The notes below the pieces were generated by a model. The model did not search any database, was not told where the DNA came from, and worked only from the letters and a program-made list of their open reading frames with translations. From the NCBI GenBank assembly GCA_951213105.1, contig OX578152.1, positions 100,379,568 to 100,443,567 of the forward strand: DNA of 64,000 nt, read 5' to 3'. This stretch comes from Amaurobius ferox (taxonomy: Eukaryota > Arthropoda > Arachnida > Araneae > Amaurobiidae). Made by a program: the position numbers and the translations under genes. Shown in pieces: positions 45,095 to 57,339 of the stretch (position 1 is the stretch's first letter; each line of letters opens with the position of its first letter).

Positions 45095-46570
45095 CACATA
45101 CATTTTGGTTTTATCTTGCCATGCTCTAAATTCTGTTTGCCATCACTGAATTAGAATCACGAAAAATAATTAATTCATAGTCAAATGTAATTAATATCCC
45201 TTTATGTCACAATTATAATTAGGGATTTAATATTTATGTATATGTAGTAATGCGAATCTCTAAAAAATGTTTTTGCATTCCTTTTTAAGACGCTTTAATA
45301 AATTCTGTCGAAAATAAATCCCGTCAGTAACAATGCGCATTTGAATCCGAGAAAGAACATTAATGCGTATTTGCGTATTGTGACAAACCTTGTTATAGTC
45401 TCTGAAGATTTGATTTTTTGATTTCTATATACATCTATTGTCAATGTTCTACAACTTCGTAATAGTCTTTTTTTGTCTATCTCGCTGTGTTGCTATCTCG
45501 TTTGCTACACTAACTTTTTAAATTCTCAGCTAAGATAGCTTCAATAACTTTTATTTGATCGGGCGCAAATGAAGGTGCACACTCATTAACTCTTCCTTCC
45601 AAAGTTATTGGGGTCCCTAATGACTTTTCTAGAAATTTTGTACATAGGTAGGTCAAAAAGTTAGTTGCACTGCTTGAGAAAACAAAACAGGATCAAAATT
45701 TTACAATAAATTTATTTGTACACTGAAGTTCCATACAAAAGTCACTTTTAGACGTAATCACGTCCTTTATTTAAACATTTGTCGAGGCGTTGCACACGTT
45801 TTTCTATGCCTTCTGCGAAATATTTCCGTCCAGCGTTCGATAACCATTGTTGGGTTACAGATTTCACATCGTCACCCGAGTAATATCGCCGCTTTGAAAG
45901 TTCTTCTTTCCTGGGACAGAAAACATGGAAGTCAAAAGATGCAAAATCTAGGCTATAAGGGGTGATCTCACACTTCCTACTTAAACTTTATCAGAAGATC
46001 GCTCGTTAATTTTGCAGCATGCAGTCTCGCATTGTCATGCAGGAGCACTATGTCTTTCGAAAGCTTACCTGGCTGATAAATTTCAGTGCAGTTACACCTT
46101 TTAGCCCACAGAAAACGAATCACTGCACGCACTTCCAATTTGGACGCCACCTTCAGCTGCCGAGACATGTTCACAACTGATTAGCAATCAAACTACGGCT
46201 TCAAAGTCGCTACGTCACGCGCTGCAGATAAATGTCTGCAGTGTTTCCACAAAGTTTCAACAAAATATCCTTCTACCAAGAGTTTTTACGACGGAGTGCA
46301 ACTAACTTTTTGACTAATCCCCGTATATAGATTCCGGTTTGCACCCATTAATACTTGAAATCCAGTGACGAATCCTAGACTAGAAAGCAGGTATGCGGAA
46401 ATACATATTACATATCAGACCCCTGCGCTATCAACCACACCAAAATACTCAGGGGATTTAATGGCGATAATATTAATGATAATTAATAATGCTTGTGGTC
46501 AACAAATTTGGTATAGCAGCGTCGAACCAAATCCTGCTACAGTATTCCCCACTGTGAAACTCCTCTTACC
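45095..46570. repeat. Duplicated upstream block, third partial copy
   Basis: The ACATTTTGGTTTTATCTTGC to ACCAAATCCTGCTA interval again matches 2930-3660 and 8240-8334, and is adjacent to the 44160-45085 copy in direct orientation. It is interrupted by the mariner at 45643-46323. Confidence 0.7.
45643..46323 (-). mobile_element. Internally deleted mariner-like element
   Basis: The 681-bp element has inverted ends containing GTCAAAAAGTTAGTTGCACT and sits in a TA target; the paralogous uninterrupted segment is at 44850-44870. On the minus strand an ORF (46174-45977) joins an N-terminal MSRQLKVASKLEVRAVIRFL segment directly to the second-Asp block VLLHDNARLHAA. A frameshifted tail with SLDFASFDFHVF and KYFAEGIEKRVQRLDKC follows (to about 45760). 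The first catalytic Asp region is deleted, so the element is dead. Confidence 0.8.
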
Positions 46571-46871
46571 AGTATATTTTAAGACAATCGATATGCATAT
46601 TAAAATGGATAAATATGTATATATTTTAATGGATTATTAATGGATATTTATAATTGGAAAAATGCGTCAGTGACCTTTTAAGTGTTTCTGTTTTTTTTTT
46701 GGGGGGGGAAGGGGGTGTACCAAACTTTTTCTTACCTCTATCTTTGAGTATGTCTGATCAGTGTCATGTATATTAAAATCACTTGTTGCCAGATATCTTG
46801 TAAAAAGTATGAGGCATGTGAGTTAATTTTCGATAATGTTTCTGAATACTGTGTTCTTTTTTTCATTTTAG

Positions 46872-46969
46872 GATGCGGTATAAGTAATGATGCTTCTTTA
46901 ACAGTCAAGGGAAAAGAAATGATTATTAATGGCGCTACAGTGAAACCACCACATAGATACCCGTGGATG
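46872..46969 (+). CDS. Protease copy 2, exon encoding linker Cys and activation site
   Basis: Acceptor TTCATTTTAG and donor GTAAGA flank the exon. It encodes CGISNDASLTVKGKEMIING followed by ATVKPPHRYPWM. It is one codon shorter than in copy 1. The frame stays open both upstream into the preceding intron and downstream past the donor, but the splice consensus and homology place the exon here. Confidence 0.88.
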
Positions 46970-49119
46970 GTAAGATCTTTAGCTATTGCACAATGGAACG
47001 TAGAAAAACAAAAATTGCTTGAAGGAGTCTCCATGGTGGCAAACGTATATGTATACACTTTATTTTGAACGGAAGTGTTAAGTATTTTTGCACACATCTT
47101 CCGTAAAATCAGACGAATTTTCGGGAAAATCGGCATCTTCAGAACCGGTAGTGGAAATATTTTGTGATCTCCTTGGGAATTTGATGCTGACTTCATATAA
47201 GCTATCATCTACAGGCTCTATATATAGCTGATTCTGAAAAATCGATGTTTGTAGGACAATTTTTGAACCGGAATTGGAAATTCTCTCTGAACTCCAGAAT
47301 TTGATGACGAATCTTTATCACTCTTCATCTAGTAAATTGTACAGTGACTTTTGAAAAATAGATGTTTTGATGAAACTTTTTGGTTAGAAGGTAAACTTAC
47401 TTGCCAGCAACAAAGGAAAATTTTTAACCGTAAGTATAAACCCTTAGGGAAGTATTTTACCCCCTCCGGAATTCGATGCTGAAACCAGATTAGTTATCAT
47501 CTAAGCTCTATATATAACCAATCTTGAGAAATAGATGTTCCAATGGCAATTTTTGGAACCAGAAGGGGAGAAAGGAATTGACAGTGGAAATCCTCAATGA
47601 ACCCTTTATACTAAGTCTCCTATATATACAGGCTGAAGCGACCTCCATTTTGACTCAAACCGGTCCCGTCAATTATTGTCTGCTTCAGTATTTTCTCGTC
47701 GTCTGTACGTCGTAAAAAAGAGATTTCGGTAAAATACTTAAGCCTATTTTTGGTTGTCTTTGATTTAAATGTATAGTTTATTTAAATTCAAATTATACAT
47801 CAAAATTAAAATCGCATTAAGTCATAACGGCTGAAGAACAGCGTATTATTTATTACCAAGATCAAGATACTTGACATATGTTACTTGACAGTTTCATTAT
47901 TTTATCGATATAGGGTACCATGAGTGGATACGCTAGTCACGCAAGTGGAGTGCGCATGTGCGCTGAGTGAGTGAACAAGTTATCACTACGAACGTAATTT
48001 ATAATTGCACTGCTAGTACGGCATTTGAAAAAAAAATAATGGTGGTGTTACTGTGCTGCTGAGGTATGACCAAGTCTACTACACAGAAGAAACAATAGAA
48101 GGGAAAGAGTCTTAGGTCAAACTATCAAAGCAGTTATACTGCATTATAATATTATTATAAGCTTACTCAATGTAAAAATAATATCTACTTGTGATAGCGT
48201 GTGAAACAGTTATCTGTATTCTGTAGCTATGTGTTCAATGTATAGAAAAGTGTATAAATTCACGAAATTCAAGTATTGCTAATTGAGGTCGTGGGTCGCA
48301 TATATAAATGCCCCAGAGCCGGGCCGATGGTCCGCGGGCCCGCATCTATGACATGACTGCTCTTCACCCTCCTGAATTTCATACTAAGTCCATATGAGTC
48401 ATTACCTAAGGTGTGTCTATAGCTGATTCTGAGAAATGGATTTTTCAAGGACAATATTCAGTAAAATGAAATATGGCAAATACTTGCCACTAACTATATT
48501 CTCTTGTTAGCAATAAATAAAAAAATATATTGGTTTATTATGTATTATAATTATTTTTATTTTTCATTTTGTTTTATAATTTTCTTAACTTTTAAAGAAA
48601 CATTGAAAAATAATTTTTTTTTTTTTTTTTACGGAATTGTTTTTTTTATCAACAATATAATGTTTTTAAAAAAAATTTCTTAAAAAAGTACAATGCAAAT
48701 ATTTGAATTTTATTTACAAAAGTGTTTTATGCCATAATCAATAAACAAGTATTCCTCAAATTATTGTTGTCCTTGGGTCACCAAGATTCCTGATCCGGTA
48801 CTGTTTATTATTTATAATCTTTTTGGTTTCAGAAATATCCATTTTTGGTATTATTACATTACAAGTTGTCAATACATGCTGAAAAGATAACTTGAACTCT
48901 TTTTTAAAAATAATAAAAAATACATATTCTAAATGCTACGCCCTTCTGTTGTGTAAAATTATTATTGGAATAGAGAGAACAAACAGATGGAACTTTAATA
49001 ACACTAGCGAAACCTAGATATTATTCTCAAAGCATTATTGTATTTTCAAGCCTTTTATCCATATGAGTTTTTATCTCCTTTCCTCCTACTATAAGCTTTT
49101 CATTTTCGTTTTATTTCAG
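46970..49119 (+). other. Copy 2 intron 1
   Basis: It starts with the open reading resembling a second His-exon (46970-47065). Minisatellite units lie at 47120-47570 and 48370-48470 (CTCTATATATAACCAATCTTG). A fragment near 47628-47690 resembles the small element at 63174-63533. The rest is AT-rich. Confidence 0.7.
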
Positions 49120-49208
49120 GTTTCTATTATAAGAAATGGAAAATATGCTTGTGGAGGATCGCTTATTTCGAAGGATTACGTCATAACAGCAGGCCACTGT
49201 CTTGAAAG
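49120..49208 (+). CDS. Protease copy 2, His-motif exon
   Basis: Acceptor TTATTTCAG and donor GTAATAG. It encodes VSIIRNGKYACGGSLISKDY and VITAGHCLER, with a canonical Cys-Gly-Gly-Ser and the catalytic His. Confidence 0.93.
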
Positions 49209-49982
49209 GTAATAGTTTCGATTGTCTTAGATATAAAGCCTTTTCTGAGCGAATAAGATAGACTAACTAAGCAGGAAGTTTTCTATTTCAATCTTTTTAC
49301 TCTGATATATACAAAATGATATTATTAAAAAAATGACTGGATTGAAAATAAACAACTATAGCCGCTATATTTGACAAAGTCCTTTTAAATTTTCTGACAA
49401 GTCTGGCATCGGTCTTATAGAACAAAATGATTTGTAATTTTACATAATGGTTTCCCTGGGGGGGTCTTGTGGACGTGATGCGTAGGCGCTCCTTCACTAC
49501 GGAGGAATTAGCACACACAAACGTAATGGTTTAGAATACTGTACCCTGTGTTCCTTCCACAATTCGTACAATTTCAGCTTTTGATGCAATATGGAAGTGA
49601 AAATTTCATTTTAAGTTGTTATAGAAACTTAACAATTCATTACGGCATCACATAGCATTTTATTTCTAATTTGAATAAGAGTAATTTGGTATATGTAAAT
49701 TGATTTTTACGGATCTTTTAATTAATCTGTAATGAACATAGATCTTAATTAAACATTTTCCTAGTGCAAATATTTAAAAACATCCAAGTTATGGGATTTA
49801 AACGAAAAATGAGGAGAAAATGCACTTTCTTCAAGTACCGATGTAGCACATAAATTCGTATTCATAATCAGAGTAAAACGTAAATTGCATATACATTTTA
49901 AAAAATGCTGTGGCCGTAAATTCTTGTCGTTGAGTGCACTATGTTTAGATTTGATGAAGATACCTTTTAATATATTATGTTG

Positions 49983-50045
49983 CTGTTGTTGAGACCCAGA
50001 CCGTCCGACCTACCAGAAAGGTGTAAGGTAACTGTTTGGACGGCC
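49983..50045 (-). mobile_element. SINE 3'-end fragment
   Basis: TGTTGTTGAGACCCAGACCG, then CCAGAAAGGTGTAAGGTAAC: the complement of the family's 3' tail, 5'-truncated. Confidence 0.85.
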
Positions 50046-50640
50046 GGAACGAGCTACCCAAGTGTTTCTTAAAACACTTTTCAAAACTTACCGTTATATT
50101 AAGTATTTATTCACCTGCTATGGCACGAAATCAACTGCTTTTACGATACTCAACATTTTATATGCGAATATTGCTTGCTGCTGAAATAAAGTTGAGCACT
50201 TTTAACATCTCATTTTGTTTTTACTTTGCTAAATATCTAAAAACACAGATTTGTAATATAAATTTTTATTTAGCATCACAGCGATATATATTTTTCTTAT
50301 AACCCAACTCCATTTTTGTCGCTCTTACACTAAGAGTCCGTATGTATTATTGAAATGAAAATGAGGTAAGTATGCTTACGCAACTTTATGTTATAATATG
50401 GACCAGTGGTGCTTAATCTTTGGGGTGGCGACAGCCACTTTTGATATGCATTTAAGCTAAAGATCAACTTCTGCGTGTAGCTAATATAATATATTTAGCT
50501 ACATAGGCGTATTTAAGTGGGGATAAGGGTCTTAACATCTTTCTCCGAACTGAAAAATTTCAAGAAAATCACAATTGTAAATTTCTGTTTTTAATTAATT
50601 TAGACGAAAATATTTCCGAAATCTCTGCCAAATGTCTATT

Positions 50641-50905
50641 CAACACTAACATCTCATTTCACGAATATCTCATTCGGTACTAATATCTCATTCGACACTA
50701 ATATATCTAATATCTCTTATTACTAATATTTCATTCGACATTAATATCTCATATCAATTTTCTCATTCGACACTTATATCTCATATCATTACTATCTCAT
50801 TCCGCACTAATATCTCATTCGGCATTTATATCTCATATCACTAATATCTTATTCCATTCAGATATCTCATTCGACACTAATAAGTCATATTCCACACTAA
50901 TATCT
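50641..50905 (+). repeat. Minisatellite of CATTCGACACTAATATCT units
   Basis: More than ten imperfect 18-22 bp units. Copy 1 has a single related segment (ACGATACTAATATAAACTAA near 12243), so the array expanded after duplication. Confidence 0.85.
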
Positions 50906-52382
50906 CATAATTTAAAGAGGGAGAGAAAGCGTGACTGTTTCAACTTATAATGTTGCACTGATAATGGATGTGGAATTTCACAGAAAATTTTAAATCTGCT
51001 TTAAATATCTACCACTTCTTTAATTAAAAAACTGTATTTAATTTAATACGTTTTTAACATTGTATCTTAGTAAAAGAATTAATACATAGTTCCGAAACTA
51101 AAAAACAAAAACAAAAAAAAAAACTATTTTAAATATCTACCACTTCTTTAGTGAAATAAATGCATTTAATATAATACTTTTTTACATCACGGTTTAGTAA
51201 AAGAATTAATAGGTGCTTCAGAAATGAAAATGTGTTTTTTATTTCTTTAAACTGTAACACTTAAACTGCAAAGTGAATCAAAATACAAATACATTTAACT
51301 ATATCAGTAGAATATGTGAGCTATGCACGTCCAAGTACTCCACAGCCATGTTTGGGGAATAGGAATCTGTGTACATAAACTCCCGCAGGCTCCCTATTAG
51401 TTCCTAATATCCACAGACACATGCAAACTCCTCCCATTCAAAATTACTATTTTTATACGACCCCTATCAAAACATACATAACTATACCAACCTCTAAAAT
51501 AACGAACTGAATTTAAGCTCCCCTAAATCCTCTAACAAACAAATTTATCAAGTTTATCACCTCAAACATTTTATTTTAAGTTTTCAATTTCTAGTCATAC
51601 CATGGAAGAAAAGGGAGTAAATCTCTCTAACCGTATGGATCGTACAACTCAGGCCCAACCAATGTATCTATGAACAATGTTTGCATTAATTGCATTGTTT
51701 GAAACGCGAATTTGCAGATGTATCTCTCACTCCATAGTTTAGATATATTCATATTCTGAATTTTTAAATTGGGATAACCTCTTAATGATAACTTTCCTGT
51801 TCACCTGAATCATGCAGTTAAAGGCATAGTCTCATCTCTAACTCCATGAGCTAAATGCGCTTTTCTTCAGACATTAAGATCTCACGATCTATGCATCATC
51901 TTGTGGCAACGTCTTCGGCCTGAGATTGTAAAAAGAAAAATAGCAAAAACGGTTAAAGTTTGAAAGGCTCTTTCTTCAGACTCAAAATTAATTTGAAACA
52001 CGGATTTCAGATTTAGATTCAGCATGGTCGAATTTGCATACATGAAATTTCAAAGCTGTCAGTTGGTGCTCTGACATACTAACAATGCTCTTTAAGAGAG
52101 GTGATTCATATACGGATAGGGAATTATATTTTCATTATTCTAATGAAATATTTTATGCCTATTTTTTGTTACCAATTGTATTGCACCTGTTGATGATCTC
52201 GCCTTATATTTTATCTTAACGTCCTATGTGGCCACGCTACTGCCTAAGGCAGCATTGTAACAGAATTGTGTACTCTGTGTTTATGTTATGTTTTTCTATC
52301 TGTTGTTGTGCTCTCTTGCATTATCTTGCTGTATTAATAAATTTGAAAATCGAAAATTGAGTTTGAATTTAAATATCCGCAG

Positions 52383-52714
52383 GAATAAACAAAAGCGTCA
52401 CGTCAACGAAACTCATTGCTATGACGAGAAAAGCAAAGTGAGCAAGTGCTACTACGAACCCAAAGAGATAAAGGTCGCCTTCGTTACGGAAACATACAAG
52501 ATGTCCAGGCACCAAAAGGTTAAAAATGTGATTGTTCATCCCAAGTACACTGTTTCAGGCTATGATTATGATATGGCTCTTCTACAGTTGGAAAAATCAG
52601 TGAAATGCAAGAACTCCAGGAGACCTGTGTGCTTGTCAAAGGATCCTAGTCTTGTTAAGCCTGGAACAAAAGTGATTGCGACTGGATGGGGTAATTACCA
52701 TCCACATGCAAAAG
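52383..52714 (+). CDS. Protease copy 2, exon with catalytic Asp
   Basis: Acceptor AATATCCGCAG and donor GTAAGT. It encodes NETHCYDEKSKVSKC, then the Asp in GYDYDMALLQL, then RRPVCLS and ATGWG. It is one codon shorter than in copy 1. Confidence 0.93.
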
Positions 52715-53308
52715 GTAAGTATAATGATTTTACTTTTTCATACTATTGCATAGAGTATGCATGGGCAGCGCTATTGAGTTAGTGGCTAAATCAGACCTAG
52801 ATCACTGGGCTAGATGATATAGTTTGAAACACATTTTGAACCGGAGGATGTATTGGAAGACATCATGGCTGTAAAGAAAAATACCGTAGAGTATATATGA
52901 CTGGTGGGCAAACTAACCATAACTTTACTGTACGTTTACACGATAACTCACATGTTTTTCTAAAACACATGAAATGCATAAATGAACGACTATTGGACAT
53001 GAAAGGTATTGATATAACATCTGTCATTATCAAAAAATTAGTTTGATAATTAAAAGGACATAGCAGTTATATTCAGAACAGTTAAAGAAAAAACTATTAT
53101 TCAAAACATTAAAATTATTTTTTAATTTCATTTTACGGGAAGAAAACAGATTAGAATTCGTACCAATTTATGCGACGAATTTACTAACATCATTTTTGGG
53201 GATCTAACTCGTTTCAATTACAATAGACGCGATACAATTCTGTATTAGGAATTTATTTCTTAGGATAATGACGGGACATCCATGGATCTGAGTATGAGAA
53301 CGGAATTT

Positions 53309-53610
53309 TATTTTGACCAATAAAGTCAAAAAACGTGTCACATTTCAGTTTACGTGATGTTAATTCACTGCCTATAACATCATGGTATGAATTTATTTAT
53401 TCATTATGAAAAAGTGATTTTGTTTCGACCACTAAAGTCAACAAACGTGTCACATTTCAATTTACGTGATGTTGATTCACTGCCTTTAACATCAGGGCAA
53501 GACATTATTTATTCATTATTAAAAAGTTTTGTTCCGACCACTAAAGTCAACAAACATGTCACATTTGAATTTACGTGATATTAATTCACTGCCATTGACG
53601 TCAGGGCATT
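53309..53610 (+). repeat. Tandem repeat, period about 110-125 bp
   Basis: Three units share ACTAAAGTCAACAAACGTGT, CACATTTCAATTTACGTGAT and ATTCACTGCC. Confidence 0.85.
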
Positions 53611-53734
53611 TATTTACTGGCCATTCACCCACTCAATGGCTAGTGATCACTAAATGCCACACCTGCACATAATTTCGATTAAATTTCGAAGTTTTCTCTC
53701 GAATTTCAGGAAATTCCAAATATAATACTTTCTT

Positions 53735-53774
53735 ATACAATAGAATATAGTACAGATACTATATTCTATTGTAT
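53735..53774. repeat. Perfect 18-bp hairpin
   Basis: ATACAATAGAATATAGTA, a 4-base loop (CAGA), then the exact complement. Preceding sequence (CGAATTTCAGG, AATACTTTCTTATAC) suggests it is the terminal hairpin of a diverged Helentron-like copy. Confidence 0.85.
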
Positions 53775-54532
53775 GAGATAATAAAAAGTGAAAAATCAAT
53801 AAAAATGGTGCTTCTGAAAATGCTGGTTAAGTACATTTTGAAATGTTTGCTATAGCATTGCTACATAATCATGCTGATAAATGTTCTCTAAACACTATTA
53901 AAATTTCACAAAATGCACCACTCGTGGGATAAATAGTCAAATTCCCGCCAAATGCAAGAAACAGTAACTCCTATCCAAAAAAGCTATAAAATCTCAAAAT
54001 CGTTTACCCAAATCGAAACTGTACTTTTAGGTCTAGGGTATTTGGTGAAGGACCCTAAACTTTAAAGCAAAATTAGGATCCTTTAATAGGGTACCAACAA
54101 AAGAACGAGAGTTCTTAACTCATCTCACGCTTTAGGTCCTCTGAAACAGTGTTTCTCAACCATTGTGAGACTGCAACCCATTAAATATAAGATGAGGACC
54201 CCCATTTTATAAGATGAGGACCCAGTCACAAGAAATTTACTTGAATACACCTTTCTAACTTTTTTATGTTAATACATTAAATAAGTATTAATAATCAATT
54301 ATGGCATAATCAAAAAGCATATTAGTATATCTATATATACTATCTGCCATGCTGATAAGTATATAATTGCAGTTAAATAAGTTATCAGTCATTGGACTAA
54401 TGAAATCGTGTAACATATTGTTATTTCCTTAGGCCAACATCCTTAAATTAATTTGTGCTGATTTTTATCAACATATCCCGTTTTTATCACTAAACATTTT
54501 TCATACTATTCAGTATAAAATGGATTATTGTA

Positions 54533-55483
54533 TTACTTTCCTTATATACATAATGTATAAGGAAAGTATTGTGACGGGGTCGAAAATTCGAACTCGAGTT
54601 TTCGACGGGAGAGCTCGTTTCAAGCATTCCTGATCACGAATCGAATATTTTTGAAGTGATGTCTCTGTGTGTGTGTGTGTGTGTGTGAAAGTATGTGTGT
54701 GGTTTGTGTGTGTGTCAGTGAGTCTGTGGAGACGATATCTCACGAACGAATGGAGCGATTCGAATGAAATTTGGTACAAAAATCACAATCCGTGAATACT
54801 GGAAGCTTATTGTTTTAAAACACAATCGAATGTTCAGAATCCCTCTAAATTTTCGAGTAAAATTTTGGAAAAATATCAAAAAATCAAAACCTTTAATAAA
54901 GTTACGCAAATAGACATTTCTTATGTAATTTTTCCTAAGAAAACGATTGATATAAACTTTAAAACGCTAGCATGAACCGTTCTCGAGATATTGCACAATT
55001 TTTAAATAAATTTATCAAAAAATCTCATAAATTAAAAAAAAAAATTAACTGTTAAAAACATGTTCACTTTTCATATGTAATATCATGCGATAAATTGGGT
55101 GACATCATTCTCGTGGATCTAACTCGTTCCATTCCCGAGAAAAGATACGTTGAGTAATACTTTTGTATTTGAATGCCAATTGTCATTTTTCCGCTGTAAG
55201 AATAACTTATTTCTCGGTTCATAACGCTTGGCGAGATTTTGGCGACGAATTTGGCGGAATGTCGCCAACTTAGCGTCTTTTTTAAATGTTACCAAATCAA
55301 AGAAAATCTCTCCAAATGGATAAAAATGACGCTAAATCAATGAAAATAACGGCTATTTGACGAAAATTCAATATCTTGGAAAGAATATAAGTATCCACTA
55401 TAAAAATACCATTTTTTTAACTGTAAAAGTAGTAAATTCATTGCATTATATAAGGAAAGTCATGTGCTGCCCACATCAGATTT
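54533..55483 (-). mobile_element. Helentron-like non-autonomous element, copy G
   Basis: Complete inverted copy with both family termini and a TG tract. Confidence 0.85.
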
Positions 55484-57339
55484 TTATTAAATTGATTTTA
55501 CTGATGTCGGTTTAAAAAAAATCGTATTGAGAAAGAAAAATATTTATCCATTGTAGTTCATCATAGAACTCAGCCGAGAAGTATTTTATTCATATTAAAA
55601 TATAAATGTGGCTTGGTTACTGACATTTACTACACAGATGCTATTTAGGCGTTCGGGTTCTGAACTTTTCGATACATTCAAGAACATTATTCTCCTTAGA
55701 CTATTTCCACTATAAGATATTTATCAGTAAAAAGATGCTTAGAAAACTAAAATGACAAATTCCAATCTCGTGCGGTCCGGTAAATTTGATGCCAGGACCC
55801 TGAAAACACATATCTCTACAATACAACATTTCAGACATTCAGAGCGATATTTTTACTTACGGAAAACTTCATTGCATGGATTTCAAAGCAAAATGCAGAG
55901 TTCGATTTGAAAAAATAAGCTGCCACTGAATTAAATCCATCTTTTTTTTATGGATGGATCGTAAAATGTTCCACACTGTTTGCGCAATTTCACATTGCAG
56001 TAGCAGACTGTTGTAATATCAAGTTATTTCTATTAAAACTGCTTTTTTGACTGCAAATTTTAACAATTCTAAAAGAACTTTGGAAACAATGGGTCAAATA
56101 AATCATGAATTACTCCTGTCATGAATTTTGACATGTTTTAAGCTTTTTCTTTCTTACTTTATGTGTTACTAATTTATCATTTTCATTGATTCTCTTCTGA
56201 AAATAATCTGATGTGCTTGATACATCACGTTTTTGGTACAGATAAACAAATTTCGGTGCTTTGGTAAATAATGTGTGAAAATTAGGTTTTCTTATAGACT
56301 GCGGTGCTCGTGACTAGCCATTACTTTTCTAGAAATCGCTTTTTTTAGCCGTTACTGGTGTTAAGCAAATGAATAAAATGATGGAACTTAAATAGACACC
56401 TTTGATTCCCCTTTGCCCCCCCCCCCCCTCCCCAGCGAAGGTATAGTGTTTTCGACTCTAAGCGGCCTTTCTTATTCGCCACTTAGCGACCACCTAGGCC
56501 GTTCAGTCCACTTATACAATTCGAGTACCTCTATGCAGCAGGCGTGATACGCTCAAAATAAGAGCGAGAATTGCATGTTAATTAGAGCAACAGACCGCTA
56601 CGCAGACAGAAAGAGCAACGCATAACAGCAATAGCTTCCTCAATTACGCTGCGTATAGATTCGGGTTTGCGATCCGGGTATACCCGCACAGCGCGAGTGA
56701 TACGTCCTAAATAATCGTATTTGACCCAAAACTCGGGTGGCTGTTATGATGCATACACCTTACTTACCATAGGCTTTACTTCAGAACACAAATGGTAGCC
56801 TATATATCTAAGTAAATTCTTGGTTTAGAGGCATACAAGAAAACCCAATGTTTAATAATTATAATAAATATCAAAGCATTCTAAAAGAATTACGGTCTAC
56901 CCCAGGCCGTAAGACATCCCTAATACTTTAGATGTTCAATTGAAACTGCTTTGTATAATCTAATATATGCTTCTGCTGTCCTTTTTTCAAAGATAATAAA
57001 CTTCCTCCTGCAGTTCAACTAGCTACTTTGAAACTTCAAGTGAGTTAAGCAATCTGGGTTGTTAAAACTTGAGGCCTGAACGCATGTAGATCTCTACAAC
57101 CCGCCTTCATGCTTATTTATAAAGTAAATGTTGTTAGTTTCATTGCAATATGTATAGTTATTTAACCGTGATCGATCTTTTAAAAAGGGAAACATAGTCA
57201 GCCTTCAACCGGCCTTCAACCGGCCTCAGGCCGACGCAGTGATTTCATAGTATAAGCCAGTTTGTCTATGGCCAGTTCGCTTCTGTTTAAAACAAATCTG
57301 TCGGTTTCGAAAATCCTACTACACGCTTTCTATACTGGC
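55484..57339. other. Intronic sequence, nothing recognised
   Basis: No clear coding frame. A poly-C run lies near 56418-56430 and a short CAACCGGCCTT duplication near 57195-57230. Confidence 0.4.

Larger units (their letters stand above)
49209..52382 (+). other. Copy 2 intron 2
   Basis: Homologous to copy 1 intron 2, but without its MITE and SINE cluster. It has a SINE 3' fragment (49983-50045) and an expanded minisatellite (50641-50905). Confidence 0.75.

Noticed and set aside
46766..46871. N-terminal coding exon for protease copy 2 continuous with exon 1
   Set aside because: The matching stretch in copy 1 has a stop and a different frame, and both copies have a good polypyrimidine acceptor immediately before the exon.
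54160..54240. Possible direct repeat of AAGATGAGGACCC
   Set aside because: Only a two-unit local duplication without further structure.
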